Source: Bacillota bacterium
Lineage (GTDB): Bacteria; Bacillota; Clostridia; Lachnospirales; Cellulosilyticaceae
Length of the DNA: 46,288 bases
NCBI GenBank assembly: GCA_023393125.1
Contig: JAEWMQ010000082.1
Location: 1 to 46,288 of the forward strand
Direction of reading: 5' to 3'
Under the pieces are notes generated by a model. The model was given only the letters and a program-made list of their open reading frames with translations, was not told where the DNA came from and made no database searches. Each line of letters opens with the position of its first letter. Within the stretch, counting starts at the first letter, position 1. Of the stretch, positions 23,994 to 32,338 are shown piece after piece. The translations under genes and the position numbers were made by a program.

Positions 23994-24425
23994 CTAGCGA
24001 ATCATACAGTATTGCTTTAAATGAATAGATTTCTCTACTATCTCAAAAAGCTTAAACCCAAAATGCTGATAGAAAGCTACATTTTTATCATTATGTGTTT
24101 CTAGAGAAACTAATAAATTATGTGCATCTGCATAATCTAAGACTATTTTAAGTAAGGCTTTTGAAATACCACAATGTTGTTTTAATGGATGAACTGCTAA
24201 ATAGATAATATGTAAACGTTCTTTTTGTCTAATGTGTTCTGTCCACTTAGAATTGAGATAATCTTTTCCTTTTAAGAAATGCCAAAGTACCTTTAAGGAA
24301 GGATCTTCTTTGATTAAATAACAATCTATTTTAAAAGTAGCATAATAACTACTTATTAAATACCTTGAAATCTGATTTTTTAACACAATATAGTTGATCA
24401 AGCTCCAAAGTTTCACACCTTCCAT
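23994..24425 (-). CDS. GNAT family N-acetyltransferase
   Basis: The 143-residue protein carries the C-terminal GNAT core: YLAVHPLKQHCGISKALLK (motif A, acetyl-CoA pyrophosphate loop) and LLVSLETHNDKNVAFYQHFGF (motif B). The loop reads QHCGIS where the consensus is Q/RxxGxG/A, so binding may be altered. The N-terminal part is shorter than in most relatives (about 200 residues), which suggests loss of the 5' end or a compact form. The ribosome site is weak. The substrate is unknown. Confidence 0.72.
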   Translation of the reverse strand: MEGVKLWSLINYIVLKNQISRYLISSYYATFKIDCYLIKEDPSLKVLWHFLKGKDYLNSKWTEHIRQKERLHIIYLAVHPLKQHCGISKALLKIVLDYADAHNLLVSLETHNDKNVAFYQHFGFKLFEIVEKSIHLKQYCMIR

Positions 24426-24538
24426 TACTTATATCCGTATCAATTATAGAGATATTTAAGCTTTAATACAAGATATGAATTAATGGGTAGTTCCTACTTT
24501 ATTGTAATTTGCTGTACTTCACATTATGCTCATAATCT

Positions 24539-25180
24539 TTATGAATCAGCTTTTCGATTTTTCCACACGAATACTATCATTCCTAGTAAAACAATTGTAA
24601 CAGAAAACAATACAACAATAGTCAAAAAGGTGTTAGTTTTTATGTCAGTTTGCGTTCCATTTTCATTTTGGGTCACTGTATCCATTTGAGCTAAGGTATC
24701 AACATCTGCAGCATTTGTTGTACTAGAGAGAGCACCAGTATTACTGTTTGTTCCTCTTTTTGTCAATCTTTCGGCTTCTTTTTCCTTAAACTTACCATTA
24801 TTCAAATACTCCTGCATTCTCTTGGACATATCATCTGTGGTTTTAATCTCTAAAGTTTTTGTGGTAAGGCTTGTGACCTCCCATACATACAATGGATTAT
24901 TTTCATCAAAGTATCCTAAAAGATATGTTTCACCAATTTCTGGTGAGTCAATAAATGTAAATTCGGGATAAGTAATTTCCCTGTTTTCTTCAAATTCGCC
25001 TTTAATATTTTCTTTTTGTATAACAGTAATGTTATCACCATCAACATTTTTTATCTCTCCAAAATAAACATAGCTTGAATCAGATATCAATAAATCTTCT
25101 GGAACAGATCCTGCATAACATACGGTGGTTGCAGACAACAAAACGATAATACTGAATAAACATATAGGTATTTTTTTCAT
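24539..25180 (-). CDS. Membrane-anchored extracytoplasmic protein of unknown function
   Basis: The 213-residue protein has a signal peptide (MKKIPICLFSIIVLLSATTVCYAGS, cleavage probably near residue 23), an external domain of beta strands (about residues 30-105) and a polar Thr/Asn-rich linker. A C-terminal membrane helix (about residues 183-205) is followed by KNRKADS. This is the layout of a type I membrane protein facing outward, without a sortase motif. The ATG follows AAGGAG. The external domain is not one I can name. It is accessory, with no partner genes. Confidence 0.65.
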   Translation of the reverse strand: MKKIPICLFSIIVLLSATTVCYAGSVPEDLLISDSSYVYFGEIKNVDGDNITVIQKENIKGEFEENREITYPEFTFIDSPEIGETYLLGYFDENNPLYVWEVTSLTTKTLEIKTTDDMSKRMQEYLNNGKFKEKEAERLTKRGTNSNTGALSSTTNAADVDTLAQMDTVTQNENGTQTDIKTNTFLTIVVLFSVTIVLLGMIVFVWKNRKADS

Positions 25181-25399
25181 AAGTTATCTCCTTATTACAA
25201 AATATAAATAATCTCCACTACAAATTTTGATTTGTCTTTTACTACATTTTTAAAATTGCGTTGTATCTCTAAAAAACCACTTTAATTGAACCATATACTG
25301 TCCCTTACTCCACTATGCTCATCTGATTCAATAAAAATCTCCTCATAGAATATTACTTCTATCAAGACTATAATTATCTATCTAACAAACTAGAATTTA

Positions 25400-25990
25400 T
25401 TACTTTATATACATCTTAAATTTTTCTTGATTACATTTATTATTTTTATATTTTGCTATTGGCGTAACTCTGTTTTTTTCAGTGAAAAGCATAATTAGAT
25501 TTTGATTTGATTCAACTGTAAACTTCTTGGGTTTAAAATATGTTAATATATACAACCCCTTCTCTGTAATAAAGGCTACTCCCAATATATACATAGTTAT
25601 ACATAAAATCGAACTTAAACAATGTAATGATGCATTGAAATAATAGGAAGTTATTTTTTCAGAATACTGATTTATTTTTTGCTTAATCAATTTATCCTCA
25701 TTAACTACAATTATTCCATCTCCCCATCCCTCATATTTAGCAAAAGCAGTAGAACCGTGAGCTTTACTGTCCTCAATTAAAGAAGTGAGTTCATTTCCAT
25801 ATTGAATAGAAAAAAAGCATTGGAATGCGTTTATTATAATGCCTAACATAATTGCTCTTCGAAAAGCACCTCTATGTATGAAGCAGATAGAAATAATTTT
25901 ATCTTTCTTCGCTTTAACACCGGTAATAACGCAGCAAATTAATACAATTAATAAAAATATAATACTAATAAATAAAATAATCTTATTCAT
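25400..25990 (-). CDS. Membrane protein of unknown function
   Basis: The 196-residue protein has three likely membrane segments: residues 3-24 (KIILFISIIFLLIVLICCVI), about 45-62 and about 120-145. The loop between the second and third is polar and probably outside, and the tail (from about residue 150) is basic and cytosolic. GGAGG lies upstream of the ATG. No family is recognised. It is flanked on both sides by long non-coding AT-rich DNA, as expected in an accessory patch. Confidence 0.6.
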   Translation of the reverse strand: MNKIILFISIIFLLIVLICCVITGVKAKKDKIISICFIHRGAFRRAIMLGIIINAFQCFFSIQYGNELTSLIEDSKAHGSTAFAKYEGWGDGIIVVNEDKLIKQKINQYSEKITSYYFNASLHCLSSILCITMYILGVAFITEKGLYILTYFKPKKFTVESNQNLIMLFTEKNRVTPIAKYKNNKCNQEKFKMYIK

Positions 25991-26529
25991 AATAATCCTC
26001 CGATTAACTTACATTTTCTCAGCTTTTAATTAATCATTTATTCTATTGTTAATTATCTCATAGTTCTTATCAATAGTATATATTATTCAGAATTTTGCAC
26101 TTGTATTGTACATCATAGTTTTAACCTCACAATCATCTCTCTAGCTTGCATATATTCTTTCTCTAATAGGTCCTCTTAGCACAAATAAAGTAACATTTCA
26201 CTTATCAGATATTCATAGTGATTTAGTTGCTATTAAGCTGTGCATTTTCTATTATTAGTTCTGCATGTTGCCAAAGCACCTTTATTATAGATATATTATT
26301 TATCCCTGCACTCAGGCATCCCCCACCTCCTTCTTATATATGCCCCCATAGAAACACAGGGTATACCCTAGATGAAATCTTATAGGTATGGGTATGAAAA
26401 TATAGGGTAAGTAGAAAAGTATGTATAGGCATGTGGGTAATTATGTTACTAGGATGTGAGTAAAATGTACAAAAAAATAAAGAGCAACCCACATTCTCGT
26501 AAGTTGACTCCTTTAAGTCTCTCTGTATT
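25991..26529. other. Non-coding stretch with a small gene scrap
   Basis: No intact gene is supported here. The only readable piece is the frameshifted scrap at 26223-26319, listed separately. The part at 26340-26470 is rich in imperfect TATAGGG/GGTATACCC-like words without a regular period. Confidence 0.4.
26223..26319 (-). pseudogene. Frameshifted small phage-like gene scrap
   Basis: Behind a strong GGAGGTGGGGG site an ATG at 26319 reads MPECRDK and a stop. In the next frame it continues INNISIIKVLWQHAELIIEN and a short tail to a stop at 26223. One base lost near 26300 explains this. Short helical proteins of this size are common near phage tail genes, but I cannot name the family. It is probably part of the prophage debris in this patch. 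Confidence 0.4.
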
Positions 26530-26973
26530 CTATAATTCATCTTGTGCAACTTTTTTTCTTTTAATAAAATTGATTATTCTAAATATCTCTATGCCAATAA
26601 TAACACCTCCAACTTGAAGGGCAAGCCTCATGTTCCCAATCATTATTAACTGAATTTGTACTATTACTTTACCCCCTAAGGGTATTGAACCAACAGAAAA
26701 AAGGAGAGCTGGAATACCTACAATACAGACTTCTAAAATTAGCTCTTTTTTAGATGGCACTTGCTTTTTATTAAATAAATAAGCAAAACCTAGGCCTAAT
26801 AGTATACAAGTTATAAAAGTGCTAACCATACCCATATAGATATACTTGATTTCATAACTCAAGCTTCCCTGTGTATTAAAGAATTTATATAATAAAGTTT
26901 CTCCTAATACTATCAGCCATATATATAAGTCACATAATAGATAATTACTTGCTCGCTTTATATTTTCCCTCAT
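26530..26973 (-). CDS. Four-helix membrane protein of unknown function
   Basis: The 147-residue protein has four likely membrane segments (about residues 10-30, 45-67, 80-100 and 112-135) with a basic start and end, so both ends are probably cytosolic. The ATG is preceded by GGGGTGAAAG. No motif or family is recognised. It lies between prophage debris genes and could be cargo of the former element. Confidence 0.6.
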   Translation of the reverse strand: MRENIKRASNYLLCDLYIWLIVLGETLLYKFFNTQGSLSYEIKYIYMGMVSTFITCILLGLGFAYLFNKKQVPSKKELILEVCIVGIPALLFSVGSIPLGGKVIVQIQLIMIGNMRLALQVGGVIIGIEIFRIINFIKRKKVAQDEL

Positions 26974-27118
26974 ACTTTCACCCCATTATAAAATTTCTAT
27001 TTCTTATTCTATAATAACATTCAAAAAACTATTTCACAAATTAATCTGATTATTTAGTGATTAATATTTCAAGGCAAGAAAATAAAGGGCAATCGCTATG
27101 ACTGCCCATCAATTAGTA

Positions 27119-27397
27119 CTAAATCTGTTCCAATCTTTGCTTTATAGTACTTAGAATCTGTTCTCCTTCAGAACTGTAGGTTTGAATATAACACCCAACC
27201 CAGTCACAATACAAATTAAACTTTACCCCATTAATATAAAAATCCTGATAGATTTCTTCTTGATTACTAATTTGCTTTTCTACATTTACGGTGTATTGCA
27301 CTGAAATAGATTTTATTACACTATTCATAACTAAATGATTATGGGTGCATATTTCATCACATACAATTTCCCTCTTTCCTTTAAATACCCATGCCAT
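27119..27397 (-). CDS. Small protein of unknown function
   Basis: The 92-residue protein is soluble and mostly beta, with four Cys, among them CDEICTHNH near the N-terminus and YCDWVGC in the second half. GGGGAGAG lies upstream of the ATG. The two Cys pairs could bind a metal, but I recognise no family. It is adjacent to the amidase remnant and may be cargo or a leftover of the same prophage. Confidence 0.5.
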   Translation of the reverse strand: MAWVFKGKREIVCDEICTHNHLVMNSVIKSISVQYTVNVEKQISNQEEIYQDFYINGVKFNLYCDWVGCYIQTYSSEGEQILSTIKQRLEQI

Positions 27398-27423
27398 AGC
27401 TTACTCTCCCCTTGGTAAAGAAA

Positions 27424-27832
27424 TTATATCATAGAAGCAACCTTAACAATTAAAGACTTCACATTATTCTTACTATATGTCTCATTACTCCACACATCAG
27501 GGCTACTAATAATCCCTTTCTCCTGTAATACCTTAACTGCGCTTTTAAGTTCCTCATCCTTATTCATTGCCTTACTTACCTCTCCCTTTAGCCTTTTCCA
27601 CGCTTCTGTATTCTTCACCTAATACTTTGGACAGTCTTTCCCCCTTACATCATAATGCCTAATAATCGCCTGTGTTGGCTCAAGTTTATACCTCTTACAC
27701 AATATCTATAATTAGAATAAGTGCCTTATATGCCACATCTGTATATTTCCCTGTATTATCAGGATGGCATACCTCAATTCCAATAGAATAATTGTTAGCT
27801 GAGCTAGCAGTAGATGTTACTATTTTCACTTT
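27424..27832 (-). pseudogene. Decayed phage N-acetylmuramoyl-L-alanine amidase (endolysin)
   Basis: Read on the minus strand, pieces of an Amidase_2 domain appear in order. First comes SANNYSIGIEVCHPDNTGKY with TDVAYKALI. After a frame change near 27700 comes KRYKLEPTQAIIRHYDVRGK followed by DCPKY, which holds the His and Cys end of the zinc site. A TAG at 27619-27621 stands where Trp is expected, after which the C-terminal part runs on (VKNTEAWKRLKGEVSKAM and so on) to the stop at 27424. The 5' part with the first zinc His is not found. The gene is therefore dead. Such amidases lyse the cell wall at the end of phage growth. Confidence 0.75.
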
Positions 27833-27898
27833 CTACCTGTTCAGACATAAAAGGAAATAAACTCATGGCTTCAACGCCTTGCACAGTACAATATATTT

Positions 27899-28135
27899 TT
27901 ACTTGTTACTTGTAGAAACCATTGCCAATATATCTCCTTTATTAAAGCTCTTTATGCTTTCATTAATCATTACATCCTCACTATCTAAAAATAGCTCACC
28001 AATCCTGATGGATAAAGGATTTCTATTTATAACTTTCCCTATCTCTACAGCTGATGAGCTACTATTATTGATTTGTTCTTTTATGATGTTTAAAATCCCG
28101 TTATATGGGTTGATAATGTTCCTTTCTTTCTTTAA
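27899..28135 (-). pseudogene. Phage tail-region protein remnant, DUF2577-like
   Basis: An open frame without a proper start codon reads NIINPYNGILNIIKEQINNS, then AVEIGKVINRNPLSIRIGEL, FLDSEDVMINESIK and LAMVSTSNK before a stop; KYIVL follows in frame. The IGKV-xxNPLxIRIGxLxLD pattern fits DUF2577 proteins that lie among the baseplate genes of Mu-like and PBSX-like phages. The start has been lost and the 3' end broken, so it is dead. It is followed by another scrap in a different frame (VQGVEAMSLFPFMSEQVES) and then the amidase remnant. Confidence 0.6.
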
Positions 28136-28149
28136 TCAAAACTATTCTA

Positions 28150-28404
28150 CTACTGGTATATTATTTCTAAAACAAATCGCACTATAAGAAATAAGGGAGT
28201 AACTATTTGGGGCATTTTGTCAATAAATTCTTTCTCTTCTAGAAATCTCTTTTTTATCATCTTATACTCTAGTAACCATACTGTCAGAATCAAAATTAAA
28301 TATCCCAAGGAATAAATTCTATCTTCAATAAAAATATGTAGTGCTAATATTATTCCTATTAGTATATTATTTATTACCCAAGCCACCTTATAATTCTTAC
28401 TCAT
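28150..28404 (-). CDS. Small membrane protein of unknown function
   Basis: The 84-residue protein has two clear membrane segments (about residues 8-25 and 30-47) and a possible third at the C-terminus (TPLFLIVRFVLEIIY). A charged stretch (KMIKKRFLEEKEF) lies between. GGGGGTG lies upstream of the ATG. No family is recognised. It sits inside the prophage debris, so a holin-like role is conceivable, but the sequence does not show it. Confidence 0.55.
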   Translation of the reverse strand: MSKNYKVAWVINNILIGIILALHIFIEDRIYSLGYLILILTVWLLEYKMIKKRFLEEKEFIDKMPQIVTPLFLIVRFVLEIIYQ

Positions 28405-28789
28405 GTTATCACCCCCGTATAATTAACGGAATTATCATATTATAACTTAGTATATCTTTTATTTATAGTATCGACAAATATTATATAAAATGCCTTCTAC
28501 AGCTCTATAGTTGTTATCTCCATGTTATCCCTCCTTGGTGTTATTGGTATTTTATTTTATTATTCATATGCTTTCGTGCAAATATAAACTACAAAAAGAG
28601 AAATCCTTTTCTTGAATAGTTCTATCACGCCTAAACTGTTCGCTAAACACAATTACCATATAATAAGAACTATTATTACTCTTTAAACAACCTATCAAAG
28701 CTTCTTTCCTTTTACATATTTATACCTTATCTTAATTTAATACTGTCATATTGGATTCTATTCTTTTTCACGTCATTTGCCTCCCAAAA
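28405..28789. other. Non-coding stretch with one gene scrap
   Basis: No intact gene is seen. On the minus strand AAGGAGG followed by ATG at 28523 reads MEITTIEL and a stop, while the next frame continues VEGILYNICRYYK to a stop at 28459. This is probably one more frameshifted small prophage gene. The rest is AT-rich without recognised signals. Confidence 0.4.
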
Positions 28790-28846
28790 CTAAAAATGAC
28801 AACAAGTGACTTGGCTCTTTTCGACCCAAAATCATTTGTTGTCATT
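28790..28846 (-). terminator. Terminator downstream of hfq
   Basis: On the minus strand AATGACAACAA (28846-28836) pairs with TTGTTGTCATT (28805-28795), with further imperfect pairing inside, and TTTTT follows. It lies 75 bases beyond the hfq stop and closes the miaB-mutS-mutL-miaA-hfq run. Confidence 0.72.
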
Positions 28847-28921
28847 ATATGCATAGGGCAAATTTTCACACTAGAATATGCAGTCTACTAACGACTACAT
28901 CCACTGATACTCAAAGCTTCA

Positions 28922-29149
28922 TTACTCTGCTGCATTTAAATTAACAGGCTTAGATGGTACTAATGTTGAAATTGCATGTTTATAAATCATTTGCTGTTTG
29001 CCTTCACTTTCTAGAATCACAACAAAATTATCAAATCCTTTGATAATTCCTTTAAGTTGGAATCCATTAGTAAGGAATACAATAATTGATATTTTATCTT
29101 TTCTTAATTGATTTAATAAGACGTCTTGTAAATTAATAACTTTACTCAT
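28922..29149 (-). CDS. hfq: RNA chaperone Hfq
   Basis: The 75-residue protein has the Sm1 segment (LNQLRKDKISIIVFLTNGFQLKG, with the phenylalanine and the G-turn) and the Sm2 segment (YKHAIST, the YKHAI motif). It forms a hexamer that binds small RNAs and A-rich or U-rich mRNA stretches. The C-terminal tail is short, as usual in Gram-positives. Last gene of the run after miaA, with a 126-base gap and a GGAGGGG ribosome site. Confidence 0.97.
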   Translation of the reverse strand: MSKVINLQDVLLNQLRKDKISIIVFLTNGFQLKGIIKGFDNFVVILESEGKQQMIYKHAISTLVPSKPVNLNAAE

Positions 29150-29275
29150 AGTCGGTGTTCCCCTCCTAAAGGCTTGAATGAATTGATTTCATTGTATATT
29201 ATATTTTATTGCTTGTCCAGTAAATTGCATAATTTCGCAATAATATATTGTAATTATAGCCTATCTTTTAAAGGA

Positions 29276-30241
29276 TTATACTTCCAAATCCTTATTATTT
29301 AGTTTTATTTTTAATAACATTTCTGCCACAATGGCTTCTGAATTAAATCCTAGCTGATCAACTGGCAAGAAAATAGGGTTAGCTTGGTGTTTGAACCATG
29401 TCATCTGTCTTTTAGCATAACGTCTTGTATTTTGCTTGAGTTTTTCAGTGCAGGCTTCCAGGGTCTCCTCACCTTTAAAGTAAGGAAAGAATTCTTTATA
29501 ACCAATAGCTTTCATAGAAGGGAGGTCCTCACTATAACCTGCTTCAAAAAAGTGTCTTACTTCTTCAACTAATCCCTCCGCTATCATCTGATCAATACGT
29601 AAATTAATTCTTTCATATAATTTTGCACGTTCCATAGTTAACGCAAAGAAAGTATAGTCGTAAGGTGACTCATTCTCCTTACGCTTTTCTTTTTCCTCTT
29701 CATTATGGGAAGAAATAGGGTGGCCCGTTTCCTTATAATATTCCAACGCACGAATCACACGTTTAACGTTATTAGCATGAATATTTTCAGCACTAATGGG
29801 GTCTACTTTTCTTAGCTGTTCATGAAGCTTGTCTACCCCATTTTCATTTGCAAAATGCTGAAGTTCTTCTCTATAAGCTTCATTAGGTGAGGTTTCTTCA
29901 AATTGAGTATCAAATAAAATGGCATTAATATAAAAGCCTGTGCCTCCTACTAGAATAGGTGTTTTCCCTTTTTGATAAATTTCCTCTAAATAGCATTTGA
30001 CGCGTTCTTTAAAAGTGGCTACGCTACAGGGAAAATCCGCCTCCCATTCATCAATCATATAATGAGGAATACCTTGCATTTCTTCAGGCTTTACTTTAGC
30101 CGTTCCGATGTCCATTCCTCTATATATTTGCATAGAATCAGCTGATATAATTTCTCCATCTATAGCCTTTGCTAAGAGAACACTAGTTTGAGTTTTTCCT
30201 GACGCAGTAGGCCCTGCAATTAAAATAAGTGGTCTTTTCAT
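29276..30241 (-). CDS. miaA: tRNA dimethylallyltransferase
   Basis: The 321-residue enzyme adds a dimethylallyl group to N6 of A37 in tRNAs that read UNN codons, the first step of the ms2i6A modification. It has the P-loop GPTASGKTQTS, the SADSMQIYRGMDIGTAK motif and VGGTGFYINAILF. The second step is done by MiaB, encoded in the same run upstream. The mutL stop is 22 bases upstream, so the genes are co-transcribed. Confidence 0.97.
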   Translation of the reverse strand: MKRPLILIAGPTASGKTQTSVLLAKAIDGEIISADSMQIYRGMDIGTAKVKPEEMQGIPHYMIDEWEADFPCSVATFKERVKCYLEEIYQKGKTPILVGGTGFYINAILFDTQFEETSPNEAYREELQHFANENGVDKLHEQLRKVDPISAENIHANNVKRVIRALEYYKETGHPISSHNEEEKEKRKENESPYDYTFFALTMERAKLYERINLRIDQMIAEGLVEEVRHFFEAGYSEDLPSMKAIGYKEFFPYFKGEETLEACTEKLKQNTRRYAKRQMTWFKHQANPIFLPVDQLGFNSEAIVAEMLLKIKLNNKDLEV

Positions 30242-30263
30242 AAATCTACCTTTCTAGATTACA

Positions 30264-32291
30264 TTAAATTCTTTTAAACATCTTCTCAATATCAACTTGG
30301 GTTAGTGCAACCAAAGTTGGTCTACCATGAGGGCAAGTAAACGGATTATCTAAAGCTAATAATAACTCGATTAACTTACGGCACTCGCGGTCCGAGATTT
30401 GATCATGAGCCTTAATAGCACTACGACAAGACATTCTAATAATAGCTTCTGCCTTAAGCTCTGCAATATCTTGAAGCTTATCATGACTTAAACGATCTAA
30501 AACTTCTTTGAATACAGCCGGTGATAATGGCTCATTTAAAATAAAAGGAACTTCCCTAATGGCAATGGCATTTTCTCCAAAAGCTTCAAATTGAAAACCT
30601 AATTTTCTAAAGAGTGCTTCATGTTCATTTAAAAGATTCATTTCCACTGATGTTACGGTCAAAGTCTCAGGCATTAAAAGTAGCTGCGTTGCTACTTCAT
30701 TTGCTTTAAACTCTGCCATAAATTGTTCATATAATACTCTTTCATGGGCCGCATGTTGGTCAATAATAAAGACCTTTTCATGATACTCGATTAACCAATA
30801 TGTTTTAAATACTTGTCCTACAATGCGATAATCTGTAGGCGAAATAGCTGGAGTAGTAGGTGCTTCCTCCACTTGAATCTTAGGTGGTAAAGGTACATCT
30901 TCAAAATGACTAATAACGTATTCTTTATTAGGCTTCTCCATTTCATGAATCATTTCATACGCCAATTCTGAATTATCTTGATGAATAGGTTCATCTTTAA
31001 AAACTTGACTCAGTTGCTTCTCATAAGTATCAATAGCTTGAGAAGAAACATGATGGCTTTCTCTATTTCCAAATAAACGACTAACAGAAGGCTCTGTATG
31101 CTCTTTAGGTTTTGAAAAGCTCTCTTCCCCTACTAAGCCCCCCTTTTGAAAATCAGTAAAATTACGTTTTAAAAGACTCTGAGGTGTCACTTCTTTCTGC
31201 TCTTTACGTGGTGCAAAAAAAGTATCTATAACGCCTTGCTCAATAACTGGTTGAACTTTAGCTTCTTTTGGACCTGGTTTCATATCCACTTGTGGTACTA
31301 AATAAGCTTCCCTTAAAGCATGGGTAACCCCTTCGTAAACTGCTTTATAAATAGCATCTGGATTTTTAAAACGGACTTGCAACTTAGTAGGGTGAACATT
31401 AACATCTACTAAAGCAGGATCTAAATGTAGATGAAGTACTGCAAAAGGAAATTTGCCTACCATGACTAAAGTTTTATAGGCATCTTCCACGGCTCCTTGT
31501 AATAATTGACTTTTAATGTAGCGCCCATTAATGAAAAAGTGCTCATAGTTACGATTACCTCTATTTAAGATTGGCTTACCAATTAAACCAGTACACTCAA
31601 TGCTGTCACTTTTATAGTAACATTCTAGTGTATTTTTCGCATATTCTTTTCCGTAAATGTTTAATATCGCATGCTTTAGCTCATGATCTCCTGAAGTTGT
31701 AAATATAGTTTTGCCGTTTTGAATATATTTAAAACTTACCTCTGGATGTGCTAATGCTAATTTGTACATATAGTCTGAAATTTTTGCCCCTTCAGAGCTA
31801 CTACTACTTAAAAAAGCTTTTCTAGCTGGTACATTAAAAAATAAATGGCGCATAATGAAGGTCGTACCGTTAGGACAAGCCACTTCTTCTGCATTTGACA
31901 TCTTCCCTCCACTGATCTCTATACGCTTGCCAGTTAATTCCTCTTCTTCTTTAGTTAAAAGCTCTACATTAGAAACAGCTGCAATACTTGCTAATGCTTC
32001 ACCTCTAAATCCTAAACTCATTACTTCATATAAGTCTTCTGCTGAATTAATCTTACTCGTTGCATGACGTAAAAAAGCTACTTCTACTTGCTCTTTTGGA
32101 ATACCTACCCCATTATCTGTCACACGAATTAAGTCAATACCACCATTTTTGATTTCTACTGTAATGGAACTAGCTTTAGCATCAATACTGTTTTCTACTA
32201 ACTCTTTAACCACAGAGCACGGTCTTTCTACAACTTCCCCTGCTGCAATTTTATTAATAGTATGTGTATCTAATATCTTGATTGCCTTCAT
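30264..32291 (-). CDS. mutL: DNA mismatch repair protein MutL with endonuclease motif
   Basis: I choose the ATG at 32291 (GGAGGAG upstream), giving 675 residues; an ATG at 32333 would add 14 unrelated residues. The N-terminal GHKL ATPase domain shows IAAGEVVERP, DNGVGIP and GFRGEALASI. A variable Glu/Pro-rich linker (about residues 335-485) leads to the C-terminal domain with the endonuclease motif DQHAAHERVLYE, the SCRSAIKAHD motif and CPHGRPT. So it is the nicking type found in bacteria without MutH. It works with MutS, encoded just upstream. Confidence 0.97.
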   Translation of the reverse strand: MKAIKILDTHTINKIAAGEVVERPCSVVKELVENSIDAKASSITVEIKNGGIDLIRVTDNGVGIPKEQVEVAFLRHATSKINSAEDLYEVMSLGFRGEALASIAAVSNVELLTKEEEELTGKRIEISGGKMSNAEEVACPNGTTFIMRHLFFNVPARKAFLSSSSSEGAKISDYMYKLALAHPEVSFKYIQNGKTIFTTSGDHELKHAILNIYGKEYAKNTLECYYKSDSIECTGLIGKPILNRGNRNYEHFFINGRYIKSQLLQGAVEDAYKTLVMVGKFPFAVLHLHLDPALVDVNVHPTKLQVRFKNPDAIYKAVYEGVTHALREAYLVPQVDMKPGPKEAKVQPVIEQGVIDTFFAPRKEQKEVTPQSLLKRNFTDFQKGGLVGEESFSKPKEHTEPSVSRLFGNRESHHVSSQAIDTYEKQLSQVFKDEPIHQDNSELAYEMIHEMEKPNKEYVISHFEDVPLPPKIQVEEAPTTPAISPTDYRIVGQVFKTYWLIEYHEKVFIIDQHAAHERVLYEQFMAEFKANEVATQLLLMPETLTVTSVEMNLLNEHEALFRKLGFQFEAFGENAIAIREVPFILNEPLSPAVFKEVLDRLSHDKLQDIAELKAEAIIRMSCRSAIKAHDQISDRECRKLIELLLALDNPFTCPHGRPTLVALTQVDIEKMFKRI

Positions 32292-32338
32292 TTGTCTCCT
32301 CCTTTCTTTGTTATATAATAAGGAGGAAGGCAAATCTC

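Noticed and set aside
26334..26549. Open frame of 71 codons on the minus strand
   Set aside because: Low-complexity His/Thr/Tyr-rich product, no ribosome site, in decayed DNA.
27879..28187. Plus-strand open frame of 102 codons with hydrophobic stretches
   Set aside because: It is the antisense of the DUF2577-like remnant, which has family similarity on the other strand.
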